DNA of 64,000 bases, taken from an uncultured Xanthomonas sp. Lineage in GTDB: Bacteria > Pseudomonadota > Gammaproteobacteria > Xanthomonadales > Xanthomonadaceae. Numbering within the stretch: the first letter of the stretch is position 1; every line of letters starts with the position of its first letter. The notes under the pieces were generated by a model, which saw only the letters and a program-made list of their open reading frames with translations, was not told the DNA's origin and did not search any database. Both the position numbers and the translations under genes were made by a program. Below are positions 17,602 through 26,676 of the stretch, in pieces. The DNA lies in the NCBI GenBank assembly GCA_943912265.1, contig CALTTS010000007.1, positions 1-64,000 of the forward strand, given 5' to 3'.

Positions 17602-18180
17602 ATGACGCCTCGTTCGATCCTGCCGCTTCTGCCGCTGGCCCTGGCCGGCATGTTCCCGCCCCCTGCTGCCCACGCCCAGGACGAGGTGAACCGGTGCCGC
17701 GATGCCTCGGGCCAGGCGGTCTACACCGACCGCCGCTGCGAGGACGTCGGCAGCCGCGAAGCCGCCCCCGCCGTGCCGGCCGCGGCCGGGCTGGCGGCGG
17801 TCCCGGCCTGCGTGCGCAAACTCAGCGAACTGGTCGCGGCGATCCGCCAGTCCGCCGGCGCGCACGACCTCAACCCGCTGGCCGCCGTGTACCGCTGGCA
17901 AGGGCTGTCCCCGGCCGCGGGCGAGGCCGAACTGGCGCGGCTGGAAACGGTGACGCAGCGCCCGCTGCTCGACATCGAGCCGATCCGGCCCGGCGACGCC
18001 ACCGCGGCCGACACCGCCGCGTCCGGGGCCGCATCCGCGGCCGATGCCACGGCGCGCACCCCGCTGCCGCGCCCGATCGGGCTGCGCCTGCGCCAGACGC
18101 GCGACGACGGCCAGCCGGCCAGCACCGACCTGCGCCTGCACCACGAAGCCGGCTGCTTCCGCGTCAGCCTGGCCGACTGA
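17602..18180 (+). CDS. Exported DUF4124-like protein of unknown function
   Basis: A 192-residue protein with a Sec signal peptide (hydrophobic 6-22, cleavage likely after AAHAQ). The first mature segment, NRCRDASGQAVYTDRRCED, has the two Cys and the Tyr-Thr-Asp pattern of DUF4124, a small periplasmic domain common in Xanthomonads. The rest is Ala-rich, with no motif. A late Cys (HHEAGCFRVSL) may form a disulfide. It lies 32 bases after metF and may be read through from it, but no functional link is evident. It ends 9 bases from a convergent gene. Confidence 0.7.
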   Translation: MTPRSILPLLPLALAGMFPPPAAHAQDEVNRCRDASGQAVYTDRRCEDVGSREAAPAVPAAAGLAAVPACVRKLSELVAAIRQSAGAHDLNPLAAVYRWQGLSPAAGEAELARLETVTQRPLLDIEPIRPGDATAADTAASGAASAADATARTPLPRPIGLRLRQTRDDGQPASTDLRLHHEAGCFRVSLAD

Positions 18181-18189
18181 GCACCGCGC

Positions 18190-19368
18190 TCACGCGCCGG
18201 CGGCGTGCCGCCACATCCGCGCGCTCAGGCCCGGCACGCGGTCGGCCGCGCCGAGCAGGTGGCCGCGCGCCAGGGTCAGGTGCAGCTCGTCGTTCGAATA
18301 CGTGCCGTTGATCGCCTCGAACCCGAGCGCGGCCACCGTGTTGCGGCTGCGCGCGTTGCGTGCCCAGCGCGCCATGCGGTGCGGGCTGGCCCAGTCGATG
18401 CGGCGCTCCTGCGCGTCGCGGACCATCCCGAGCAGGCCGGCCACGTCGCGCAACCCGAGGTTGACGCCCTGCCCGGCCAGCGGATGCACGGTGTGCGCGG
18501 CATCGCCGGCCAGCAGCACGCGCCCGGCCACCTGGCTGCGCGCCAGCTGCCGGCGCAGCGGGAACGCGGCACGCGGCGAGGCCAGTTGCACCGCGCCGAG
18601 CCGGCCGGCGAAGGCGCGTTCGAGCGCGTCCTCGAAACGCTCGGGCGGCAACGCCAGCACGCGCTGCGCCTCGGCCCCGGGCAGGCTCCAGACGATCGAG
18701 CACAGCCCATCGGCGAACGGCAGGAAGGCCAGCGGCCCGCTCGACAGGAAACGCTGCCAGGCCGTGTCCTCGTGCCGCTTTCCGGTGCGCACGAAGGCGA
18801 CCACGCCGCACTGGCCATAGTCGTGCGCATCCACCTCGACCCCGGCCAGCGCGCGCAGGGCCGAGCGGCCGCCGTCGGCGGCGATCGCCCAGCGCGCGGC
18901 CAGCGTGCCGCCGTCGTCCAGTTGCAGGCGCACGCCGGCGGCGTCCTGTTCCAGCCCGGCCACGCGGGTGCCGGCGAGCACGCGCACGCCGGCGGCGGGG
19001 AGCGCCGCCCACAGGCGGTCCTGCAGCAGCGCGTTCTCGACGATCCAGCCAAGCTGGGCGCGGCCGTAGGCATCGGCATCGAAATGCAGCTCGCCGCCGC
19101 CGGCCGCGTCCCACACGCGCATGCGCCGGTACGGCTGCACCCGCGCGGCGGCGACCCCGCGCCACACGCCCAGCCCGTCCAGCAGCGCGGCGTTGTCCGG
19201 GGCGAACGCATAGACGCGCAGGTCCGGCGTCTGCGCCGACCACGCCGCCGGAGTGCCGGCCTCGACCAGTGCCACGTCCAGATCGCGGTGGGCCAGGGCC
19301 AGCGCGCAGGCCGCGCCGACCACGCCGCCGCCGACCACGACGGCATCGAGCTTTGCGGCCCGGCTCAT
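18190..19368 (-). CDS. UbiH/UbiF/VisC family FAD-dependent hydroxylase
   Basis: A 392-residue flavin monooxygenase of ubiquinone biosynthesis. It shows the Rossmann VVGGGVVGAACALAL, the DG-type IAADGGRSALR segment and the ribityl-binding LLAGDAAHTVHPLAGQGVNLGLRD typical of UbiF/UbiI/VisC proteins. It probably hydroxylates C5 or C6 of the ubiquinone ring; which position cannot be told from sequence. Its ATG overlaps the stop of ubiH (ATGA), so both hydroxylases are produced together. Confidence 0.88.
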   Translation of the reverse strand: MSRAAKLDAVVVGGGVVGAACALALAHRDLDVALVEAGTPAAWSAQTPDLRVYAFAPDNAALLDGLGVWRGVAAARVQPYRRMRVWDAAGGGELHFDADAYGRAQLGWIVENALLQDRLWAALPAAGVRVLAGTRVAGLEQDAAGVRLQLDDGGTLAARWAIAADGGRSALRALAGVEVDAHDYGQCGVVAFVRTGKRHEDTAWQRFLSSGPLAFLPFADGLCSIVWSLPGAEAQRVLALPPERFEDALERAFAGRLGAVQLASPRAAFPLRRQLARSQVAGRVLLAGDAAHTVHPLAGQGVNLGLRDVAGLLGMVRDAQERRIDWASPHRMARWARNARSRNTVAALGFEAINGTYSNDELHLTLARGHLLGAADRVPGLSARMWRHAAGA

Positions 19369-20585
19369 GCGGCGGCCCCTGCCAGCGGGTCGCGGCACAG
19401 GCGCGGCACTTCGCCGCGGAAGCCCATCGCGCCGCCCACCAGCCGCATCTGCACGGCCTCCACCTGGTCGGCCAGCGCCATGCCGAGGCTGCGCAGCGGC
19501 CGCAGCAGCGGCGACGGGCTGGAGGTCAGCCGCGCCAGATCGTCGGAGAAGGCCAGCGTGCGCTCGCGGTCGGCCAGCCGCCGCGCGGCATAGGCCTCGA
19601 GCAGGGCCGGATCGCCGGGCGCGAGGCCGTCCTCGATCAGCTCGGCCAGCGTCAGCGCGTCACGCAGGCCGAGGTTGAAGCCCTGCGCGCCGACCGGATG
19701 AAGGGTCTGCGCGGCATTGCCGAGCAAGGCCACGTGCGGCGCGGTCAGGCGCTCGGCCAGCACCCGCACCAGCGGATAGCGGCTGCGCGGACCGCACGCG
19801 GTGAAACGGCCGATGCGCCAGCCGAAGGCCGCCTGCACCCGCGCCAGCCAGCCGGCCTCGTCGAGTGCGTCCACCGCATCGGCCTGTTCGCCCGGCACCG
19901 CGTGGATCAGGCCCCAGTGGCGGTCGCCGCGCGGCAGCAAGGCGGTCGGGCCGGCATCGCCGAAACGCTCGTAGGCGGTGCCGTCGGGCACGCGCTCGGC
20001 ACGCAGCCGGGCGACGAACACGGTCTGGCCGTAGTCGTGGCGGACGGTGCCGATGCCGAGCGCGGCGCGCACCGCGCTGGCGGTGCCGTCGGCGGCGACC
20101 ACCAGCGGCGCGGCCAGCGTCGCCGCCCCGTCCGGGCCGTCCAGATGCACCCGGCGCAGGCCGTCGGCCGGCGCGTCCATGCCGACGAAGCGCGCCGGGC
20201 GGTAGCGGGTCAGGTGCGACAATTCGTCCAGCCGCGTGGCCAGCGCGTCGCCGAAGTCGCGGGCAACGACGACCTGGCCGAACCGCCCGCGCCCGTAATC
20301 GGCCGCATCCAGCCGCACCCGGCCGAAATCGCCGCGCCGGCTGACGTGGATGCGCCGGATCGGCGCGTCGGGCAGGCGCAGGTGGCGCATCACGCCGAGC
20401 GCGCCCAGCGCGTTGACCGTGGCTGCGGCGAAACTCAGGTTGCGCTGGTCGAACACCGCCGGCATCTGCCCCGGCGGCGTGGCCTCCACCAGCCCGGCGG
20501 ACAGGCCCAGTCGGTCCAGCGCGATCGCCAGGCTGGCGCCGACCAGGCCGCCGCCGACGATCAGCACGTCGTGTCGTGTCGTCAT
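19365..20585 (-). CDS. ubiH: 2-octaprenyl-6-methoxyphenol hydroxylase
   Basis: A 406-residue FAD monooxygenase that hydroxylates the ubiquinone precursor ring. The N-terminal DVLIVGGGLVGASLAIAL binds FAD, the VVAADGTASAVR segment follows, and LLGNAAQTLHPVGAQGFNLG is the UbiH version (GNAAQTLHP) that separates it from UbiF/UbiI. It is cotranscribed with a second hydroxylase through an ATGA overlap. The start at 20585 (MTTRHDVLIV) puts the FAD strand near the N-terminus; an ATG 9 bases upstream is possible. Confidence 0.9.
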   Translation of the reverse strand: MTTRHDVLIVGGGLVGASLAIALDRLGLSAGLVEATPPGQMPAVFDQRNLSFAAATVNALGALGVMRHLRLPDAPIRRIHVSRRGDFGRVRLDAADYGRGRFGQVVVARDFGDALATRLDELSHLTRYRPARFVGMDAPADGLRRVHLDGPDGAATLAAPLVVAADGTASAVRAALGIGTVRHDYGQTVFVARLRAERVPDGTAYERFGDAGPTALLPRGDRHWGLIHAVPGEQADAVDALDEAGWLARVQAAFGWRIGRFTACGPRSRYPLVRVLAERLTAPHVALLGNAAQTLHPVGAQGFNLGLRDALTLAELIEDGLAPGDPALLEAYAARRLADRERTLAFSDDLARLTSSPSPLLRPLRSLGMALADQVEAVQMRLVGGAMGFRGEVPRLCRDPLAGAAA

Positions 20586-20663
20586 GCCGCGCATGATAGC
20601 GGCAAGCCCGTCCCGCCCCGCCGGCTTCGCTAGAATGGCCGGGCAACCCTCGCGAACCCTCCG

Positions 20664-21254
20664 ATGACCGACACTCCGATGACCGCCCGCCGCCTGTTCG
20701 TCCTGCTGGTGCTGGCCCTGCTGATGGCCGCCACCCGCGTGCACCTGTTCGACCATTTCTCGCCGCCGGATGCCTCCTGGGCGGTGTTTTTCGTCGGCGG
20801 CTACTACCTGCGTCGCTGGTCGTACTGGGCGTTCCCGGCGTTCATGGCGCTGGCCGTCGCGGTGGACTGGTACGTCATCACCGGCCAGGGCATCCCGTTC
20901 TGGTCGCACTACTGCGTGTCGCCGGCCTATTGGTGCCTCGTGCCGGCCTATCTGGTGCTGTGGCTGGGCGGCAGCTGGCTGGCGCGTGCGCAGCCCGGCC
21001 CGGACTGGCAGGGTCTGGGCAAGCTCGCCGCCGCGCTGGTGGTGTCGGTGGTGTTGTGCCAGCTGATTTCGCAGGGCAGCTTCTATTGGAGCAGCGCCAG
21101 CGTGCCGGAGCCGACCATCGCCGGCTGGTGGAAGAACTACACCGACTGGCTGCCGCCGTACCTGACGACCACCGCCACCTACGTCGGCATCGCCGCGGCC
21201 CTGCACGCGGCGGCCCTGCACTTCGCCCCGGCGGCCGGCGCGCGCGCGTCCTGA
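20664..21254 (+). CDS. btuM: BtuM-like cobalamin transporter
   Basis: A 196-residue membrane protein with about six hydrophobic segments. I identify it as BtuM, the small vitamin B12 importer found in Proteobacteria, from its size, the SHYCVSPAYWCLVPAYL segment with Cys84 (the position where BtuM binds and decyanates cobalamin) and the next gene, a cob(I)alamin adenosyltransferase 16 bases downstream. The family brings cobalamin across the inner membrane without the usual BtuF. A TAGAAT -10 is seen at 20631-20636. No cobalamin riboswitch fits in the 78-base leader. The assignment rests on context plus the Cys motif. Confidence 0.72.
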   Translation: MTDTPMTARRLFVLLVLALLMAATRVHLFDHFSPPDASWAVFFVGGYYLRRWSYWAFPAFMALAVAVDWYVITGQGIPFWSHYCVSPAYWCLVPAYLVLWLGGSWLARAQPGPDWQGLGKLAAALVVSVVLCQLISQGSFYWSSASVPEPTIAGWWKNYTDWLPPYLTTTATYVGIAAALHAAALHFAPAAGARAS

Positions 21255-21270
21255 CCGGCGCGCCGGGCGC

Positions 21271-21828
21271 ATGGGCCACCGCCTGACGAGGATCTACACC
21301 CGCACCGGCGACGACGGCAGCACCGGCCTAGGCGACGGCAGCCGCGCCGGCAAGGATGCGCCGCGCGTGGCCGCGTTCGGCACCCTGGACGAGGCCAATG
21401 CCGCCATCGGCCTGCTGCTGGCCTGCGACGGCCTGCCGGAGGAGGCGCGCGAGGTGCTGGTCGCGGTCCAGCACGGCCTGTTCGACCTCGGCGGCGAGCT
21501 GTGCATCCCCGGCCACGCGGCCATGACCCAAGCGGACGTGGACGCGCTGGAACGGCAGCTGGACCGTTTCAACGCCACGTTGCCGCCGCTGAAGGAATTC
21601 ATCTTGCCCGGCGGCGGCGAGGCGGCCGCCCGCTGCCATCTCGCCCGCACCGTCGTGCGCCGCGCCGAGCGCGAGGCGGTGGCGCTGTCGCGCATCGAGC
21701 CGGTGCGGCCGGAAGCGCTGGCCTGGCTCAACCGATTGTCTGATTTGCTGTTCGTGCTGGCGCGGGTACTCTGCCGGGCCAGCGGTGCCGCCGAGATCGC
21801 CTGGCAGCACGGGCGCCGCAGCACCTGA
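21271..21828 (+). CDS. PduO-type cob(I)alamin adenosyltransferase
   Basis: A 185-residue cytosolic enzyme that transfers adenosyl from ATP to cob(I)alamin, giving adenosylcobalamin. Family markers are the N-terminal ATP loop YTRTGDDGSTGLGDG, FGTLDEANAAIGL, the LPGGGEAAARCHLARTVVRRAERE helix and LNRLSDLLFVLARVL. It follows btuM by 16 bases; together they import B12 and convert it to coenzyme form. No corrin-ring synthesis genes are near, so this looks like salvage. Confidence 0.93.
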   Translation: MGHRLTRIYTRTGDDGSTGLGDGSRAGKDAPRVAAFGTLDEANAAIGLLLACDGLPEEAREVLVAVQHGLFDLGGELCIPGHAAMTQADVDALERQLDRFNATLPPLKEFILPGGGEAAARCHLARTVVRRAEREAVALSRIEPVRPEALAWLNRLSDLLFVLARVLCRASGAAEIAWQHGRRST

Positions 21829-21848
21829 TCACGGGAGAGGCACGCGGG

Positions 21849-22766
21849 ATGAGCGGTCTGTACGTCTACACCCACCCGGCCTGCCTCGGGCACGACACCG
21901 GCCCGGACCACCCCGAATCGCCCGAACGGCTGGCCGCGGTGCTGGAAGCGCTGCACGGCGCCTTCCCCGCCCTGGACTGGCGCGAGGCGCCGATCGCCAA
22001 GCTCGGCGACCTGCGCCGGGTCCACGACGAAGCCCAGATCGACGCGGTGCTGGCCGCCGACTTCGACGGCTACCGCATGCTCGACGTCGACACCCCGATG
22101 TGCGCCGGCTCGCGCGCGGCGGCCCTGCGCGCGGCCGGGGCCGGCGTGGCCGCGGTCGACGCGGTGATGACCGGCCAGGCCCGGGCCGCGTTCTGCGCGG
22201 TGCGCCCGCCCGGGCACCACGCCAGCGGCAGCGTGTCGATGGGCTTCTGCCTGTTCAACAACGTCGCCGTGGCCGCCGCCTACGCCCTGGACGCCTACGG
22301 GCTGGAGCGCGTGGCGATCGTCGATTTCGACGTGCACCACGGCAACGGCACCCAGGCCATCTTCGAGCGCGAGCCGCGGGTGGACTATTTCAGCACCCAC
22401 GAATCCGGCCTGTTCCCGCACACCGGCGGCGTCTACGAACGCGGCGTGGGCAACGTGATGAACGTGCTGCTGCCGCCGGGCAGCGGCAGCCAGCGCTTCC
22501 GCAACGTGTGGGCCGACCAGGTGCTGCCGGCGGTGGATGCCTTCACCCCGCAACTGCTGATGGTGTCGGCCGGCTTCGATGCGCACATGCGCGACCCGAT
22601 GGCCGACTTGATGGTGGAGACCGAGGATTTCGGCTGGATCACCCGCGAACTGCGCGCCCTGGCCGAACGCCATGCCGACGGCCGCCTCGTCTCCACGCTG
22701 GAAGGCGGCTACGACCTGGAAGCCCTGCGCGAATGCAGCGTGGCCCACGTCGCCGGGCTGCTCTGA
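21849..22766 (+). CDS. Histone deacetylase-like (AcuC/HDAC) family amidohydrolase
   Basis: A 305-residue zinc deacetylase of the arginase/HDAC fold. Visible active-site parts are HPESPERL at 21-28, RPPGHHA with the His123/His124 pair, the zinc ligands Asp161 and His163 in DFDVHHGNGTQ, a later AGFDAH with the third Asp, and the closing EGGYDLEALRE. Bacterial members deacetylate polyamines, acetoin-pathway enzymes or small amides; which one applies here cannot be read. It starts 20 bases after the adenosyltransferase stop and may be cotranscribed with it. Confidence 0.9.
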   Translation: MSGLYVYTHPACLGHDTGPDHPESPERLAAVLEALHGAFPALDWREAPIAKLGDLRRVHDEAQIDAVLAADFDGYRMLDVDTPMCAGSRAAALRAAGAGVAAVDAVMTGQARAAFCAVRPPGHHASGSVSMGFCLFNNVAVAAAYALDAYGLERVAIVDFDVHHGNGTQAIFEREPRVDYFSTHESGLFPHTGGVYERGVGNVMNVLLPPGSGSQRFRNVWADQVLPAVDAFTPQLLMVSAGFDAHMRDPMADLMVETEDFGWITRELRALAERHADGRLVSTLEGGYDLEALRECSVAHVAGLL

Positions 22767-22884
22767 CCGCCGCCCGGAACCGCCCGGGCATGAACCCCGC
22801 CCGCATGCGCCGCCCCGCCTTCATTGCCCCTTGCCGGTGGTTGCGGCAAGCTAGCCGCCCGTCTACGCCCCCGACCGATACCGC

Positions 22885-25230
22885 GTGCGCCACGCCTTCC
22901 GCCTGCTGCCCCTGCCGCTCGGCATTGCCCTGAGCCTGCCGGCGATGGCCGCCGACAAACCCGTCAACTGGGGGCTGTGCCCGGCCGGGGACGTGCTGCC
23001 CGATTTCTCCGGGCAAACCGGCGCCGGCGCCGGGGCTGAGTCCCGCGACCGCACCGCCCAGCCCACGACCATCGAGGGCGACCAGCTCAGCGGCACCGAC
23101 ACCGCGCCGGAATACCACGGCAACGTGGCCCTGCACCGCGGCGACCAGTTCCTCGGCGCGGACAACCTGAGCTACGACAGCAACACCGACAACTACCTCG
23201 CCAAGGGCAACGTCCGCTACCAGGACAGCGCGATCCGGCTCACCGCCGACCAGGCCACCGGCAACCAGGGCGAGGACACCCACCGCATCACCGACATCCG
23301 GTACCAGCTGGTGTCCCGGCGCGGCAACGGCAAGGCCGACGCGATCGACCTGAACGGCGCCGACGGCGAGCTGCACCATTCCACCTACAGCACCTGCGAC
23401 CCGCGCCAGCGCGCATGGGAGCTGCAGGCCCCGCGCATCGATTTCGACACCGACGAAGGCTTCGGCGTGGCCCACAACGCGGTGCTGCGGATGGGCCGCG
23501 TGCCGGTGATGTACATGCCGTGGGTCAAGTTCCCGATCGACGACCGCCGCAGCACCGGCCTGCTGTTCCCGTCACTGGGCATGTCCGGCCGCAACGGCTT
23601 CGACTACCGCCAGCCGATCTACTTCAACCTGGCGCCGAACTACGACGACACCCTGTATCCGCGCTTCATGAGTTCGCGCGGGCTGATGCTGGAGAACGAG
23701 TTCCGCTACCTGTACGGCGGCGGCCGCGGCGAACTGGACGCCGCGTTCATCCCCGACGACAAGCTGCGCGACAAGGACCGCGGCCGCTTCGTCTACAGCG
23801 GCTACCACAACATCAACGGCCAGTGGCAGGCCCGCGCCAACCTGGCCTGGGTCAGCGACGAGCGCTACATCGAGGACTTCGCCAGCCGCTTCGCCGGCGT
23901 GGGCGTGTCCAACCTGCAGAGCACGGTGGGCGTCTACGGCGTCGGCCGGGGCTGGACCGCCGGGGTGATGGCCGACCACTGGCAGCTGACCGACTACACG
24001 CTGACCGAGGCCGCGCTGCCGTACTCGCGCCAGCCGCGCCTGTTCCTCAACTGGGAACAGTCCTACGGGCGCTGGTTCGACGCCGGCCTCCACGCCGAGG
24101 CGGTGCGCTTCGTGCACGACGACGTGGACCTGAAGGATGCCGAGTACGCGCGCACCGGCGCGTCCTACGCCATGCCCGGCGGCGCGCGCCTGGACGTCAA
24201 GCCCTACGTGTCGGTACCGCTGAGCGGGGCGTCCTGGTACGCCACCCCGACCCTGGCCTGGCGCTACACCGCCTACGACCTGGACCGCAAGCTGGCCGAC
24301 CAGCTCAACGGCAACACCCATCCGACCCGCAGCCTGCCGATCGCCAGCCTCGATGCCGGCATGTATTTCGACCGCGACACATCCTTCGGCGGCACGCCCT
24401 ACCTGCAGACCCTGGAACCCCGGCTGTTCTACCTGAAGGTGCCCTACCGCGACCAGTCGGACCTGCCGGTGTTCGACACCCGCGACTTCACCTTCAGCTG
24501 GGGCCAGCTGTTCCGCGACAGCCGCTACACCGGCGCCGACCGGCAGAACGACGCCAACCAGCTCACCCTGGCGCTGACCTCGCGCCTGCTGCGCCAGTCC
24601 GACGGCCGCGAGAAACTCGCGGTCAGCCTCGGCCAGATCACCTATTTCGACGACTCACAGGTGGTGCTGCCCGGCGAGCAACCGGTGGAAAAGGGCAAGT
24701 CCGCCTGGGTCGCCGACGCCAGCTACCTGGTCAACGACCGCTGGACGCTCGGCGCCGCCTACCAGTACGACCCGAAATACCACCAGAAGGACCTGGCCAG
24801 CGTCCGCTCGCGCCTGCTGATCGGCGACGACGGCATCTTCAACCTGTCCTACCGCTTCCGCCGCGACCTGCTCGAGCAGGCCGACGCCTCGATCCTGTAC
24901 CCGGTCAGCCCGGCCTGGAGCCTGGTCGGCCGCTACTACTACTCGATGATGGACAGCAAGCCGCTGGAGATGCTGGCCGGCGTGCAGTGGGACAGCTGCT
25001 GCATGGCGGTGCGCGTGCTGGCCCGGCGCTACGTGCACAACCGCGCCGGCGACCTGACCAACGCCATCCAGTTCGAGTTCGAACTGAAGGGCCTGGGCTC
25101 GGCCGGGCAGGACACGGTCCGCACCCTGCGCCGTGCTATCCTCGGCTACAACCGCGACGACCTCTATCTCGTTCCCCCGAGCAACACCACGCCGGACCGG
25201 GACGACTACGATCCGAACCTGATCCCATGA
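22885..25230 (+). CDS. lptD: LPS-assembly protein LptD
   Basis: It is the outer-membrane beta-barrel that, with LptE, inserts lipopolysaccharide into the outer leaflet. The protein has 781 residues: a signal peptide (about 1-22), an OstA/LptA-like N-domain (TTIEGDQLSG... to about 170) and the C-terminal barrel. The four disulfide Cys of the family are present at C32, C171, C705 and C706 (DSCCMAV). The start is a GTG at 22885 with a poor Shine-Dalgarno. It overlaps surA by ATGA and opens the conserved lptD-surA-pdxA-rsmA operon. Confidence 0.95.
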   Translation: MRHAFRLLPLPLGIALSLPAMAADKPVNWGLCPAGDVLPDFSGQTGAGAGAESRDRTAQPTTIEGDQLSGTDTAPEYHGNVALHRGDQFLGADNLSYDSNTDNYLAKGNVRYQDSAIRLTADQATGNQGEDTHRITDIRYQLVSRRGNGKADAIDLNGADGELHHSTYSTCDPRQRAWELQAPRIDFDTDEGFGVAHNAVLRMGRVPVMYMPWVKFPIDDRRSTGLLFPSLGMSGRNGFDYRQPIYFNLAPNYDDTLYPRFMSSRGLMLENEFRYLYGGGRGELDAAFIPDDKLRDKDRGRFVYSGYHNINGQWQARANLAWVSDERYIEDFASRFAGVGVSNLQSTVGVYGVGRGWTAGVMADHWQLTDYTLTEAALPYSRQPRLFLNWEQSYGRWFDAGLHAEAVRFVHDDVDLKDAEYARTGASYAMPGGARLDVKPYVSVPLSGASWYATPTLAWRYTAYDLDRKLADQLNGNTHPTRSLPIASLDAGMYFDRDTSFGGTPYLQTLEPRLFYLKVPYRDQSDLPVFDTRDFTFSWGQLFRDSRYTGADRQNDANQLTLALTSRLLRQSDGREKLAVSLGQITYFDDSQVVLPGEQPVEKGKSAWVADASYLVNDRWTLGAAYQYDPKYHQKDLASVRSRLLIGDDGIFNLSYRFRRDLLEQADASILYPVSPAWSLVGRYYYSMMDSKPLEMLAGVQWDSCCMAVRVLARRYVHNRAGDLTNAIQFEFELKGLGSAGQDTVRTLRRAILGYNRDDLYLVPPSNTTPDRDDYDPNLIP

Positions 25231-26669
25231 CCAAGACCCTCGCCTCATTCCTGGCCGGCGTGCTGCTCGCGCTCGCCTCCGCGGGCGGTGCCCACGCCCA
25301 GCAGGCCGCCACGGCCCAGCCGCTGGACCGCATCGTCGCCGTCGTCAACGAGAACGTGATCCTGCGCAGCGAACTGGACCGTGCGCTGGCCAACATCCGC
25401 ACCCAGTACGCCGGCCACGAAGACCAGCTGCCCCCGCAGAACGTGCTCGAACGGCAGGTGCTCGAGCGGCTCGTGCTGATGAAGCTGCAGGTCGAGCGCG
25501 CCGCCGACACCGGCATCCAGGTCAGCGACCAGGAGCTGGACTACGCAATCAACAGCATTGCCCAGCAGAACCACACCGACGTCAACGGACTGCGCCAGAA
25601 GCTGGCCGCCGAGGGCATCGGCTTCGACGACTTCCGCTCCTCGATCCGCGACGAGATCACCGTGCAGCGCCTGCGCCAGAGCTACGGCCAGAGCCGCATC
25701 AACGTCAGCGAGGCCGAAGTGGACGCCGCACTGGCCGCCGACAAGGGTGCGGGCGGCATCCAGTACCACCTCGCCCACATCCTGGTTGGCCTGCCCGAAG
25801 GCGCCACCTCGCAGCAGATCGCCACCGGCCAGAGCAAGATCGACGGCATCAAGAGCCTGCTGGACCGGGGCGAGATGGACTTCTCCGCCGCCGCCGTGCG
25901 CTATTCAGACAGCCCCAACGCGCTGGAAGGCGGCGACCTCGGCTGGCGCAGTGCGGACGAAATCCCGGCCGCGTTCTCCCAGCTGCTCAAGGACATGAAG
26001 CCCGGCCAGGTGATCGGGCCGATCCGCGGGCCCAGCGGTTTCCAGCTGGTCAAGCTGATCGAGCAGCGCGACGGCTCGCAAGCGGACAAGAAGTCGGTCA
26101 CCGAGTACCACGCCCGTCACATCCTGGTCCGGGTCAACGACGCCCAGCCCGATGCCGTGGCCAAGTCGAAGATCGACACGCTCCGCGCGCGCATCGCCGG
26201 CGGTGCCGACTTCGCCGCGGTCGCCAAGGAATCCTCCGACGATGCCAACACCCGCAACCAGGGCGGCGACCTGGGCTGGTTCCCGGCCGACGCCTACGGC
26301 CCGGACTTCGGCGGCAAGGTCACCGCGCTGGCCGACAACGCCGTGTCCGAGCCGTTCCGTTCCGACGCCGGCTGGCACATCGTGCAGCGGCTGGGCTCGC
26401 GCGAGACCGACGTGACCAGCGCCAACCAGCGCGCCCAGGTCCGCGACACCATCGGCCGCCGCAAGCTGGAAGACGAGTACAACCGCTACCTGCTGGAGCT
26501 GCGCGGCGAGGCCTACGTCAGCTTCCGCACCGGCGACCCGAGCATCGACAACGCCACCCCGGACACGGTGATGGGCGCACCGGGTGCCGCCGAGGAAGCC
26601 GCCAAGGCCGCCAAGAAGCGCAACACCGAGGAACTGCCCGGCAGCGCCTCGTCCAGCGACATTCCCTGA
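25227..26669 (+). CDS. surA: Periplasmic chaperone and peptidyl-prolyl isomerase SurA
   Basis: It escorts unfolded outer-membrane proteins, including LptD, across the periplasm. The 480 residues comprise a signal peptide (to about AHAQ, residue 24), the SurA N-terminal chaperone domain (RIVAVVNENVILRSEL...) and two parvulin PPIase domains opening with YHLAHILVGLP and YHARHILVRVN, each with the EGGDLGW / QGGDLGWF segment. The Lys/Glu-rich C-terminus completes it. The ATGA overlap with lptD couples their translation, and client and chaperone sit in one operon. Confidence 0.96.
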   Translation: MTKTLASFLAGVLLALASAGGAHAQQAATAQPLDRIVAVVNENVILRSELDRALANIRTQYAGHEDQLPPQNVLERQVLERLVLMKLQVERAADTGIQVSDQELDYAINSIAQQNHTDVNGLRQKLAAEGIGFDDFRSSIRDEITVQRLRQSYGQSRINVSEAEVDAALAADKGAGGIQYHLAHILVGLPEGATSQQIATGQSKIDGIKSLLDRGEMDFSAAAVRYSDSPNALEGGDLGWRSADEIPAAFSQLLKDMKPGQVIGPIRGPSGFQLVKLIEQRDGSQADKKSVTEYHARHILVRVNDAQPDAVAKSKIDTLRARIAGGADFAAVAKESSDDANTRNQGGDLGWFPADAYGPDFGGKVTALADNAVSEPFRSDAGWHIVQRLGSRETDVTSANQRAQVRDTIGRRKLEDEYNRYLLELRGEAYVSFRTGDPSIDNATPDTVMGAPGAAEEAAKAAKKRNTEELPGSASSSDIP

Positions 26670-26676
26670 GGCCGGC

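Noticed and set aside
20586..20663. A cobalamin riboswitch before btuM
   Set aside because: The 78-base spacer is too short and lacks the B12-box.
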